A stretch of DNA of 19,259 bases from an uncultured Azospirillum sp. (GTDB taxonomy: Bacteria > Pseudomonadota > Alphaproteobacteria > RF32 > CAG-239): the NCBI GenBank assembly GCA_902489675.1, contig CABUAP010000007.1, positions 1-19,259 on the forward strand. Reading direction: 5' to 3'. The translations under genes and the position numbers were made by a program. Under the pieces are notes generated by a model. That model was given only the letters and a program-made list of their open reading frames with translations. It was not told the origin of the DNA and searched no databases. Position 1 is the first letter of the stretch, and every line of letters starts with the position of its first letter. This document shows, piece by piece, positions 13,201 to 19,259 of this stretch.

Positions 13201-14439
13201 GTCCAGCTCGGAGATAACGGGCGTGCATATGCGCTGGTAACCGAGATTGACGGTGATAAAACAACCACCCGCGAAGTTGATAATCCGCGAGAGGCGCTTC
13301 GTCAGGCTTTTGCCGCGAAGGAAACGCAGGGCGGCCAAGTCACCGCCGGTTTGGAAGAATCGCGTAATCTGACAAACGACGACGAAAACGGCAACGACGG
13401 AGAAAAAGAAGTTCAGACCAAAACCGACAAAGTCCGCAGTTCAACCTTCCGCGGGAAATATTGGCTGGAAGCAGAAGTCAACGGCAATACGCCTCAGCTG
13501 CGCTGCCAGATGGGAGATCTCTCGCAAATTGCAGTTGATCGGACATTGGTGGAAGCCTTTAAAAATACGGTTGACGGCAGCGGCAGTCATTATACGGCTT
13601 TGGGCGGACGCCTGACGGCAGACAATTTCGGCGCCGAAAATCGTGATAACCCGAATGCTTCCGGCATCATGGTTAAATGCGAGCAGTTGGCGCAGACAAT
13701 CGCTGTCAACGAAGCCGTCTATCAGGATATGGAACACCGGTTGGAAAAAGGCGATCAGTTGACCGAACTGGATATGAAGTGGCGGCAAAAATACGAAAAA
13801 GATTTGGATGACCTCGGTCTGGCGCGCGAAAACGGTCGTCTGGTTTATGAACCGCAGCACGCATCAACCGCAACCTCATCTCTTGAACAGGAGGAAACAA
13901 GGAACGATCAGGGTAATAGCCGCCGCATTTATCAGTTGAATAATGATGCACAAAATGGCGGGAAGGAACAAACCGAAACCTCGTCGGAAGAAAAAATAAC
14001 GGAAAAATCGGAAGTGCAGCAATCAGGGAACGGACAACCGGACGGTTATACTACGCTTGAGGGCAAAGGGGTTAAAATTGCTTATTCCCTGACCGAAAAC
14101 GGTACGATACGTTATGCCAACAACGCAACGATCCATGTCGATCAAACTGTGTTGAGAGCAATTCGTTCGCAGTATGAAAATCCGTTTTTGACACCAAGCG
14201 AATCCGGAGAAAGTTTGACGCTGGCGCGCAATATTACCAAGGATGAGGTTGTTTATGATCATCTGCAGGCACAGTCGGGAGAACGTGAGTTGACCGGCGC
14301 GGAAAAGGTATTTATGCGGCGGCATGATGAACAGTTGAAGGAAAACGGCCTGACACATGACATCAACGGCGAAATTGTTAAGGAAAATGCCAACAACGGT
14401 CAGCCGCGGGCAGCAATCAGACGCGGCCGCGGCCGGTAA
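10261..14439 (+). CDS. 1392-residue repeat-bearing protein of unknown family
   Basis: No family recognised. No signal peptide. Residues 1-400 are mostly helical and charged. Repeats there include YEEYAKKAGDKAVSEE (332-347) and YAEYAKKAGDRAVSEQ (364-379), with a weaker copy near 285-307. Two mildly hydrophobic stretches (408-433, 477-493) might contact membrane. Residues 587-625 hold four ERADS-type short repeats. A charged linker (about 790-828) is followed by three related C-terminal modules, at 829-894, 1061-1197 and 1262-1375. Each ends in a similar helix pair with a Y-x(9-10)-GxxL core. Between modules one and two lies a beta-rich stretch (about 910-1035). The end is basic (RRGRGR). GTG at 10261 was chosen because it follows the 99-aa stop by three bases; the next in-frame ATG at 10282 has no ribosome site. 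A scaffold, surface or secreted effector protein is possible; function unknown. Confidence 0.85.
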   Translation: MSDETNAMISDPFHWEEFYAPAPEVETARFNEAYELLNSEKGKEFQQNAAWQSSSFAFDNEDKTLGEALDLSACRRLASSNEEINSENLTAARAEESARIKIEYYNALYVQAVGDKYNSIRAETHLQRILKLDEAVRAGKDEKEIFKMLAINPNATAKQKALNVTAHANMQPIADFVDSRKKFSRGMHNLGKVMDRIQKFEQKNPLFGLGANYLLAGNPVYMGYRSVLSARALYNDFQGFKDYAAFREVYKNNIDELGLKRWQEQNPDSKTSQNDYNQVKAYDTYAAYCETHRVEANRVSEDEFLQLKKFQKKAAFTREEFESLRQSAALPYEEYAKKAGDKAVSEEMFNNLVKYTDVRRTQNYAEYAKKAGDRAVSEQEYNRIRTLNRSLEKVSVGQALKDKTTRKAMIAHSVIFVRSMPVVGQGYALGMAVKNMASKSYWQGLKAKAQGTGHAIKTLWSKKGRDKEAWKELYSNGSGLLAESAGAWMLASGVNSTVQYGEQFIEGMQTSGHSFAEHAEQEIGRSVNDSINRIQNPNIVEEIVNTPDTVKTRFQSLFGFGGQEVRTEALAADSAVVDKVARLNVSERADSINTIERADTLSMAERADSLRMSSVLNHVERIDSLNEQGFKFENQAAASFSGSFFAADSTAVDDVKVPYARGEQPMDDNVTETLVEPAASSVKLNAEQKQNLESLFTQYPRAASIILEGNDNPTVTDVTKGTFTMEGEENLYKSGVISTAQLKEMLTEGKFTAAQLESLSKFADANFENGKMNAELAAQLYGSGEVTQSETQSRKLDGDGKDEHRNERKDEQTNEENGEQENKKGEDNVRFYSFDKDGNVIYRLDALQDLAGLDADALDAQMYKDLLARQANGEQLDAGALKFLESYREAHPDLSQEKSNVSTEEKKTETVLTDREAEEQIRGIALTRYDFESGKGYEMSGSVEINGKTVDVVNLFDEHDRQVVSQYTILEGDDHSTVIKVQLGDNGRAYALVTEIDGDKTTTREVDNPREALRQAFAAKETQGGQVTAGLEESRNLTNDDENGNDGEKEVQTKTDKVRSSTFRGKYWLEAEVNGNTPQLRCQMGDLSQIAVDRTLVEAFKNTVDGSGSHYTALGGRLTADNFGAENRDNPNASGIMVKCEQLAQTIAVNEAVYQDMEHRLEKGDQLTELDMKWRQKYEKDLDDLGLARENGRLVYEPQHASTATSSLEQEETRNDQGNSRRIYQLNNDAQNGGKEQTETSSEEKITEKSEVQQSGNGQPDGYTTLEGKGVKIAYSLTENGTIRYANNATIHVDQTVLRAIRSQYENPFLTPSESGESLTLARNITKDEVVYDHLQAQSGERELTGAEKVFMRRHDEQLKENGLTHDINGEIVKENANNGQPRAAIRRGRGR
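11254..11409 (+). repeat. Tandem protein repeat YxEYAKKAGDxAVSE
   Basis: Within the 1392-aa gene, residues 332-351 and 364-383 repeat the pattern Y-x-E-Y-A-K-K-A-G-D-x-A-V-S-E with a 32-residue period. A degenerate earlier copy (YAAY...VSEDEF, about 285-304) suggests a longer decayed array. Confidence 0.75.
12019..12135 (+). repeat. Short ERADS-type repeat array
   Basis: Within the 1392-aa gene, ERADS, ERADT, ERADS and ERIDS begin at residues 587, 596, 605 and 620 (spacing 9, 9, 15). The underlying DNA repeats GAACGTGCCGAC with few changes (12019, 12046, 12073, 12118), so the expansion looks recent. Confidence 0.75.
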
Positions 14440-14489
14440 TCAAATATGGCCGCGGTTACCGCGATTGAAGCTATAACATTTAAAACAGG

Positions 14490-14515
14490 AAAAGCCCGGA
14501 AAATTCCGGGCTTTT
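14490..14515 (+). terminator. Intrinsic terminator after the 1392-aa gene
   Basis: AAAAGCCCGGAA (14490-14501) and TTCCGGGCTTTT (14504-14515) form a perfect 12-base stem with a two-base loop and a terminal T-run, 50 bases after the stop. It separates this unit from the antiporter gene. Confidence 0.9.
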
Positions 14516-14598
14516 CTGATTTTTGTCGTCGTCGGTACTGTGGTTGCAAATTGTTTTATCATGCTTATATCTTTAGCAAAAATTCAAACGGAGAATTG

Positions 14599-15783
14599 AT
14601 GATACAGATAGAAACCCTGATGGCCGTTGCCGGTGCGCTGCTTCTGGTCAGTGTTTTTGCCAATCGGATTTCCACATTTCTCGGGATCCCGGGGCTGTTG
14701 ATTTTTATTGCGATCGGAATGCTTGCCGGCAGCGACGGCATTGTCCGTATCCAATTTTATGACGCGCGAATGACCAACCATATCGGTACCGTTGCGTTAG
14801 CTTTTATTTTGTTTGCCGGCGGGCTTGATACCAGATGGAACGATGTTCGCCCCGTCTTAAAAAGCGGCAGTCTGCTGGCAACACTGGGAGTAGTTTTAAC
14901 CGCTTTGTTTTTATTTTTGCCGGCTTATTATATTTTGCGGCTGGAGCTGCCGGTGGCGCTTTTGCTCAGTGTGATTGTTTCTTCGACCGATGCGCCGGCT
15001 GTATTTATGATTATGCGTACGCAAAAGGCTAAACTGCGCGATGGTTTGCGCCCGCTGTTGGAATTTGAATCCGGCAGCAACGATCCGATGGCGGTGTTGC
15101 TCTCATTGGGGGCGTTGACTTATTTGCAAAGCGATGCATTTGAAATGAGCGAACTTATAAAGATGTTTATTCTGCAGTTGGCCCTAGGATTTGCCGCCGG
15201 CTATGGTTTGGGGCGGCTGGCGGCCGTTTTGCTGGAAAAAATCTGCATTTGCTATTTTGGTTTGTACACGGTTTTTGGCGTTGGTTTCGTTTTGCTGGCA
15301 TTCGGTGTTACTCAGTTGATCGGCGGCAGCGGTTTTCTGGCAGTGTACATTGCGGGAATAATCCTTGGCAATCGGCCGTTTATGTATCGCCGCAACCTGA
15401 TTCGTTTTCATGATTCTTTGGCTTGGATTGCTCAGGTCGGAATGTTTTTGCTGCTGGGGCTGTTGGTTAACCCGCATGAGCTGCCGTCGATAATGCCGAT
15501 GGGGCTGTTGGCGGCTTTTTTCCTCATTTTTGTTTCTCGTCCGGCGGCGGTGTTTATCTGCCTGTGGCGCAGCCGTTTCAGCCTGAAAGAAAAGTTGTTC
15601 ATCGGTTGGGCCGGTTTGAAAGGCGCGGTACCGATTATACTTGCGACCTATCCGCTGATGATCGGTTTTCCCGATTCCCAGTATTTGTTTAACTTGATTT
15701 TCTTTTTGGTTATCAGCTCGGTGCCGCTGCAGGGAAAAACACTGCCCGAACTTTCCGCCCGCCTTGGTCTTTATCAAAAATGA
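14599..15783 (+). CDS. CPA1-type potassium or sodium/proton antiporter, membrane domain only
   Basis: The 394-residue protein has about 12 predicted membrane helices and the NhaP2/CvrA-type landmarks AGGLDTRW, SSTDAPAVFMIMR (the conserved Asp of the ion site) and LEFESGSNDPMAV. These transporters exchange K+ or Na+ for H+ across the inner membrane and serve ion and pH homeostasis. Typical NhaP2 proteins run to about 560-580 residues, with cytoplasmic RCK-C and CorC-like domains after the membrane part. Here the protein stops soon after the last helix, so it lacks that regulatory tail. The ATG at 14599 has CGGAG upstream. An in-frame ATG at 14446 is rejected because it would read through the terminator at 14490-14515. 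Cation specificity is not fixed by the sequence. Confidence 0.88.
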   Translation: MIQIETLMAVAGALLLVSVFANRISTFLGIPGLLIFIAIGMLAGSDGIVRIQFYDARMTNHIGTVALAFILFAGGLDTRWNDVRPVLKSGSLLATLGVVLTALFLFLPAYYILRLELPVALLLSVIVSSTDAPAVFMIMRTQKAKLRDGLRPLLEFESGSNDPMAVLLSLGALTYLQSDAFEMSELIKMFILQLALGFAAGYGLGRLAAVLLEKICICYFGLYTVFGVGFVLLAFGVTQLIGGSGFLAVYIAGIILGNRPFMYRRNLIRFHDSLAWIAQVGMFLLLGLLVNPHELPSIMPMGLLAAFFLIFVSRPAAVFICLWRSRFSLKEKLFIGWAGLKGAVPIILATYPLMIGFPDSQYLFNLIFFLVISSVPLQGKTLPELSARLGLYQK

Positions 15784-15871
15784 AAAAAAACGCTCTGCCG
15801 CAAAGCAGAGCGCTAAATTTTCCGCCGGTAGTTGATTGGGGGTCAAGACTATTTGAATGGCAGAAAACTTA
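15783..15871 (-). ncRNA. Candidate small RNA, about 88 nt
   Basis: No coding frame is evident here, but the minus strand has a near-consensus promoter (15906-15878), about 60 bases of mostly unpaired sequence including GACCCCCAATCAAC, and then a strong terminator. The terminator stem is CGCTCTGC/GCAGAGCG (15812-15791) with eight T after it (15790-15783). The predicted transcript begins near 15871. I could not match it to a known RNA family. Its 3' end abuts the antiporter stop codon on the other strand. Confidence 0.45.
15791..15812. terminator. Intrinsic terminator, strong on minus, weaker on plus
   Basis: CGCTCTGC (15791-15798) and GCAGAGCG (15805-15812) with a six-base loop. On the minus strand eight T follow; on the plus strand the tail is only CTAAATTTT. 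It can end both the antiporter mRNA and the candidate small RNA. Confidence 0.8.
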
Positions 15872-15877
15872 ATATAA

Positions 15878-15906
15878 ATTATATAGTAGTTTTATTCGGG
15901 TTGCAA
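15878..15906 (-). promoter_or_regulatory. Sigma-70 type promoter for the candidate small RNA
   Basis: On the minus strand TTGCAA (15906-15901), an exact 17-base spacer and a perfect TATAAT (15883-15878). AT-rich tracts just upstream of the -35 resemble an UP element. No minus-strand coding gene lies downstream before the terminator. Confidence 0.6.
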
Positions 15907-16000
15907 TAGCCAAAACAAAAAACTTAAAAAAAATGATAGACTAAAAGCGGTCAAACGTCTAAACTCCCCGCTGTTAATATTGAAAACAAAGGCTTTGAGA

Positions 16001-16792
16001 ATGAAAATAGGGGTGTTCGATTCCGGTTTGGGCGGGCTGGTGATAACTAAGGCGTTTATCGAAAATATGCCGGAATACGATTACTTATATTACGGCGATT
16101 CGCGCCATCTGCCGTTTGGGGAAAAGACATCAGGCCGGATCTTGGCCTATACGCTTGATGCCATGCGTTATATGATTGCCTGTGACTGCAAAATTATCAT
16201 CATTGCCTGCAATACCGCTACTTCAATTGCCTTGCGCTATATCCAGCAGCGTTTTTTGCCGGCGGAGGCGCCGGAGGTCAAAGTGCTGGGGGTGGTGATT
16301 CCGACGGTTGAAGTTGCTATTGGCGGCCACACGCGCAAAATCGGTGTAGCGGCAACCACGGCTACCGTTCGTTCGCAGATATATCGGATTGAATTGCATA
16401 AACTAAATCCCGATCTCAAGGTGCAAGAAATCGCTACCCCCGAATTAGTGCCGGCGATTGAGGGCAATGACTTTGCCCGTGTGGAAGAAATTGTCCGTAC
16501 TTATGCGCCGCAATTTAGAGATTGCGACAGTCTGATCCTCGGCTGCACCCATTATCCGTTGGTCAAACAATTTTTTCGTGCGGCGCTGCCGAAAGTAAAC
16601 GTCGTTTCCCAAGACGAGTTGATGGCAGACAAATTAAGGGATTATCTTCGTCGTCATCCCGAAATTGAAAGCCGCCTCGGCCGCAACAGCACCTATCGTT
16701 TTGAAGTCAGCAGTTTGAATCGTCATGCGCAGAAAGTGGCGGCGCTGTTGTTTCCGGAAATTCCGGTGGAAAAATCGGCTGCCGCCGGGTAG
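16001..16792 (+). CDS. murI: Glutamate racemase
   Basis: The 263-residue protein interconverts L- and D-glutamate to supply D-Glu for peptidoglycan. It shows the family pattern complete: IGVFDSGLGGL (Asp7, Ser8), YYGDSRHLPFGEK, the first catalytic cysteine Cys70 in ACNTAT, and the second, Cys182, in LGCTHYPL. Two-base cofactor-free racemisation needs both. The ATG at 16001 places the IGVFDSG motif at the usual distance and has AAGG eight bases upstream; an in-frame TTG seven codons earlier is rejected. It is separated from hslV by 98 bases that hold a heat-shock type promoter, so it is probably not in the hslVU operon. No clear own promoter was found in the 217-base gap before it; that gap holds the minus-strand RNA candidate. 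Confidence 0.96.
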   Translation: MKIGVFDSGLGGLVITKAFIENMPEYDYLYYGDSRHLPFGEKTSGRILAYTLDAMRYMIACDCKIIIIACNTATSIALRYIQQRFLPAEAPEVKVLGVVIPTVEVAIGGHTRKIGVAATTATVRSQIYRIELHKLNPDLKVQEIATPELVPAIEGNDFARVEEIVRTYAPQFRDCDSLILGCTHYPLVKQFFRAALPKVNVVSQDELMADKLRDYLRRHPEIESRLGRNSTYRFEVSSLNRHAQKVAALLFPEIPVEKSAAAG

Positions 16793-16827
16793 GAAAAGGG
16801 ATGTGCGGCTAAAGCGTACGGCCGGCT

Positions 16828-16856
16828 CTTGCAATCGCGTTTTTTTTTACCTAAAT
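16828..16856 (+). promoter_or_regulatory. Sigma-32 (RpoH) type heat-shock promoter for hslVU
   Basis: CTTG (16828-16831), 18 bases, then CCTAAAT (16850-16856) fits the alphaproteobacterial heat-shock consensus CTTG-N17/18-CYTATNT with one mismatch. It lies about 35 bases before the hslV ATG, and hslVU is a classic heat-shock operon. Confidence 0.55.
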
Positions 16857-16890
16857 ATAACTCAGACAATAATCATTTTAAGGAAAATTT

Positions 16891-17424
16891 ATGACCACTA
16901 TTTTATGTGTGCGCAAGGGTTCGGAGGTTGTCATTGCCGGCGACGGTCAGGCAACACTCGGCGAAACCGTCATTTTTAAGTCCAAATCGGTTAAAGTGCG
17001 GCGGATCGGCAACGGTCGGATCATCGCCGGTTTTGCCGGCGCCGCGGCCGACGGCATCACCCTGATCGAACGTCTGGAAGGCAAATTGGAAAAATATGCC
17101 TGGCAGCTGAAACGGGCGGCGGTTGAGCTGGCCAAAGACTGGCGGATGGACAAATATCTGCGCCAGCTGCAGGCGTTTATGATTGTGGCCGACAAAGACG
17201 TGTCACTGGTCATTTCAGGCACCGGCGAGGTGATGGAGCCCGATGACGGCATCATCGGCATCGGTTCCGGCGGCAACTACGCCATGGCGGCGGCCAAAGC
17301 TTTGTACGATGTGGAAGGCCTGTCGCCGGAAGATATTGCCAGAAAAGCGATGAATATTGCCGGCGATATTGATGTTTATACCAACCACAATCTGATTATT
17401 GAAAGGGTGTCAACCGATGAGTAG
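16891..17424 (+). CDS. hslV: HslV, ATP-dependent protease peptidase subunit
   Basis: The 177-residue proteasome-beta-like protein begins MTTILCVRKG; removal of Met exposes the Thr nucleophile. Other marks are VVIAGDGQATLGETV, AGFAGAAADGITL, VELAKDWRMDK, GIGSGGNYAMAAA and DIDVYTNH. Two HslV hexamers stack and are capped by HslU hexamers to degrade unfolded or regulatory proteins in the cytoplasm. The ATG has AAGGA upstream. Its stop overlaps the hslU start by eight bases, giving coupled synthesis of the two subunits. Length and motifs are ordinary for the family. Confidence 0.97.
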   Translation: MTTILCVRKGSEVVIAGDGQATLGETVIFKSKSVKVRRIGNGRIIAGFAGAAADGITLIERLEGKLEKYAWQLKRAAVELAKDWRMDKYLRQLQAFMIVADKDVSLVISGTGEVMEPDDGIIGIGSGGNYAMAAAKALYDVEGLSPEDIARKAMNIAGDIDVYTNHNLIIERVSTDE

Positions 17425-18733
17425 CGCAAATTTCAGTCCCCGTGAGATTGTTTCAGAACTGGACCGTTTTATTATCGGTCAAAACGAGGCCAAAAAGGCA
17501 GTGGCTATTGCCTTGCGTAATCGCTGGCGGCGGATGCAGGTGGCCGAAAACCTGCGTGAGGAAATTGTACCCAAGAATATTTTGATGGTCGGGCCTACCG
17601 GTGTCGGCAAGACCGAAATTTCCCGTCGGCTGGCGCGGCTGGCCAAGGCGCCGTTTATTAAGGTAGAAGCAACCAAGTTTACCGAAATCGGTTATGTCGG
17701 CCGCGATGTGGAATCGATTATCCGCGACCTGTTGGATATTGCCATTAACAATACCCGGCAGAAAATGCGTAAAGAGGTCAACGAAAAGGCAGCGATTGCG
17801 GCCGAAGAAAGGGTTTTGGAAGCTTTGGTCGGTGTTTCTGCCAGTGAAGAAACCAAACAGAAATTTCGCAAAATGCTGCGTGAAGGGGCTTTAGCCGAAC
17901 GCGAGATTGAGATCAGCGTGATCGACGCCGGTACCAATACCATGCCGACGATGGAGATTCCCGGAATGCCCGGTGCGCAGATGGGAATGATCAGCTTGGG
18001 CGATATTCTCGGCAAATCGATGGGTGAAAAATACAAGACCCGCAAAATGGCGGTCGCCGATGCCGAAAAACTGGTGTTGCAGGAAGAAAGCGATAAACTG
18101 CTCGATAATGAGAAGATTGTTTCGCGCGCAATCAAGGCCGTGGAAAATGACGGCATCGTCTTTATTGATGAAATTGATAAAATCAGCGGCAGTGACGAGC
18201 GGCGCGGCGGCGATGTTTCCCGCGAAGGCGTTCAGCGCGATCTGCTGCCGCTGATTGAGGGAACCACCGTTTCAACCAAACACGGCATGGTCAAGACGGA
18301 TCATATCTTGTTTATCTGTTCTGGAGCCTTTCATCTTTCCAAGCCGTCCGATCTGCTGCCGGAGCTGCAGGGACGTCTGCCGATCCGGGTAGAGCTGCAG
18401 GCTCTGACCCATGATGATTTTGTGCGTATCTTGACCGAACCGGAAGCCAACCTGATCGAACAGTATCAAGCGCTGCTGGCAACCGAAAACTTTACGCTTG
18501 AGTTTGAGCCGGCGGCGATTGACAAGATTGCCGACATTGCCGTTCAGATCAACGAAAATGTAGAAAATATCGGTGCCCGCCGCCTGCATACGGTGCTGGA
18601 AATTCTGCTTGAAGATATCAGTTTTTCGGCTTCTGATAAAAGCGGTGAAAAGGCAGTGATTACTGCTGCCATGGTCGAAGAAAAGCTGGCGAAATACACC
18701 AAATCCGGCGACTTGTCGAAGTTCATCCTCTGA
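17417..18733 (+). CDS. hslU: HslU, ATPase subunit of the HslUV protease
   Basis: The 438-residue AAA+ unfoldase opens with SPREIVSELDRFIIGQNEAK. It has Walker A GPTGVGKT (59-66, Lys65), the pore motif GYVGRDVES, an inserted I-domain (about 105-240), Walker B VFIDEIDK (248-255) and the sensor region ERRGGDVSREGVQRDLLPL. It uses ATP to unfold substrates and thread them into HslV. The ATG at 17417 overlaps the hslV end; the longer in-frame reading from a TTG at 17399 is rejected as it lies inside hslV and adds non-family residues. The stop overlaps the hemW start (TGATG), so the three genes form one operon. Confidence 0.98.
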   Translation: MSSANFSPREIVSELDRFIIGQNEAKKAVAIALRNRWRRMQVAENLREEIVPKNILMVGPTGVGKTEISRRLARLAKAPFIKVEATKFTEIGYVGRDVESIIRDLLDIAINNTRQKMRKEVNEKAAIAAEERVLEALVGVSASEETKQKFRKMLREGALAEREIEISVIDAGTNTMPTMEIPGMPGAQMGMISLGDILGKSMGEKYKTRKMAVADAEKLVLQEESDKLLDNEKIVSRAIKAVENDGIVFIDEIDKISGSDERRGGDVSREGVQRDLLPLIEGTTVSTKHGMVKTDHILFICSGAFHLSKPSDLLPELQGRLPIRVELQALTHDDFVRILTEPEANLIEQYQALLATENFTLEFEPAAIDKIADIAVQINENVENIGARRLHTVLEILLEDISFSASDKSGEKAVITAAMVEEKLAKYTKSGDLSKFIL

Positions 18734-19259
18734 TGCCCCGGCTCGGTGTTTATATCCATTGGCCGTTCTGCCGCAGCAAATGCCCGTACTGTGATTTTTT
18801 CAGCCGGGTGAGAAAAGATGTTGATCAGGCGGCGATTGTTAACGGCTATCTGGCGGATCTGGAATATTACCGCAGTTTGAATGATGATTATACGGTCGAT
18901 TCGGTTTTTTTCGGCGGTGGTACCCCGTCGCTGCTTGAACCGAAGCAGATTGCCCGGATTATAGATAAAATCGCCGCCTTGTGGCCGCTTTCCGCACAGC
19001 CGGAAATTTCGCTCGAGGCCAACCCCAATACCGACCGCCCAAATTTGTTCGCCGATTTGCGCGCGGCCGGCATCAACCGACTTTCGCTCGGCGTTCAGGC
19101 CTTAAACGATGTCGATCTCAAGTTTTTGGGGCGCACGCACGGAGTGAGGGAAGCACTTGCCTCTGTTGATTCGGTATTGAAAAGTTTTGATAACCATTCG
19201 CTTGATCTGATCTATGCCCGTCCCGGGCAAACGCCGGCCGTTTGGGAACAAGAACTGCG
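18733..19259 (+). CDS. hemW: HemW-like radical SAM protein (N-terminal part, cut by window end)
   Basis: About 175 residues are visible and the frame runs off the right edge. The start shows VYIHWPFCRSKCPYCDF, whose Cys13, Cys17 and Cys20 form the CxxxCxxC iron-sulfur site of radical SAM enzymes. FFGGGTPSLL and SLEANPNT follow, as in HemW and coproporphyrinogen III dehydrogenase relatives. HemW is a heme chaperone that binds heme and delivers it to respiratory proteins; it lacks the extra cysteine of HemN (CxxxCxxCxC), which fits here since the fourth position is Phe22. The first codon overlaps the hslU stop. The missing C-terminal part prevents checking the heme-binding region. Confidence 0.92.
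   Translation, partial: MPRLGVYIHWPFCRSKCPYCDFFSRVRKDVDQAAIVNGYLADLEYYRSLNDDYTVDSVFFGGGTPSLLEPKQIARIIDKIAALWPLSAQPEISLEANPNTDRPNLFADLRAAGINRLSLGVQALNDVDLKFLGRTHGVREALASVDSVLKSFDNHSLDLIYARPGQTPAVWEQEL

Noticed and set aside
14410..14439. Arg-rich C-terminus (RRGRGR) of the 1392-aa protein as a type IV secretion signal
   Set aside because: Basic tails occur in some secreted effectors, but a short Arg/Gly end is not specific and no secretion genes are in the window.
14446..14598. N-terminal extension of the antiporter frame from an ATG at 14446
   Set aside because: It would translate the terminator at 14490-14515 and adds 51 non-membrane residues; the ATG at 14599 has a ribosome site and starts directly at the first helix.
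15907..16000. Plus-strand promoter for murI
   Set aside because: Candidate -10 elements (TAGACT, TTAAAA) lack a paired -35; nothing supportable was found.

Overview
The window looks like chromosomal DNA of an alphaproteobacterium of moderate GC content, possibly an anaerobe or host-associated organism. The evidence for this is the alphaproteobacterial-type insertion after the ATP-grasp loop of the SucC-like protein, the slyX and hslV-hslU-hemW sets, and a sigma-32 style promoter (CTTG-N18-CCTAAAT) in front of hslV. The rubredoxin and the rubredoxin-partner flavoprotein suggest low-oxygen physiology. The species cannot be named from sequence alone. I see no tRNA, rRNA, CRISPR array or insertion sequence.

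Layout. (1) 1-2928: the tail of an unidentified gene, then sucC-like, sucD-like and comF genes, tightly packed on the plus strand. (2) 2929-5164: an intergenic region with a striking inverted repeat, then two overlapping glycosyltransferase genes (GT32-like and GT2). (3) 5161-6084, minus strand: slyX, a flavin reductase-like flavoprotein and a 45-residue rubredoxin, which together resemble a split high-molecular-weight rubredoxin. (4) 6144-8749, plus strand: an amidohydrolase of the MtaD/SsnA type, a cold-shock protein, the manganese exporter MntP and a small secreted His/Arg-rich protein. (5) 8795-9778, minus strand: an S66 LD-carboxypeptidase of MccF-like type. (6) 9892-14515: a self-contained unit made of promoter with tandem operator-like palindromes, a 99-residue acidic protein, a 1392-residue unrecognised repeat-bearing protein, and a terminator. 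(7) 14599-15783: a CPA1-type cation/proton antiporter lacking the usual cytoplasmic tail. (8) 15783-15906, minus strand: a candidate small RNA with its own promoter and terminator. (9) 16001-19259: murI, then hslV-hslU-hemW in overlapping array, with hemW cut by the window end.

Two things stand out. First, the sucCD pair is intact and well aligned to succinyl-CoA synthetase, but the alpha subunit has Tyr in place of the phosphorylated active-site His and Gln in place of its partner Glu. Several otherwise near-invariant glycine loops in both subunits have changed too. It therefore probably does not run the normal phosphohistidine reaction. Second, the 99-aa/1392-aa unit matches no family I know, has internal modular repeats and appears to be under dedicated control. 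Smaller points of interest are the putative sRNA, the split rubredoxin system and a minus-strand terminator overprinted on the end of a glycosyltransferase gene.
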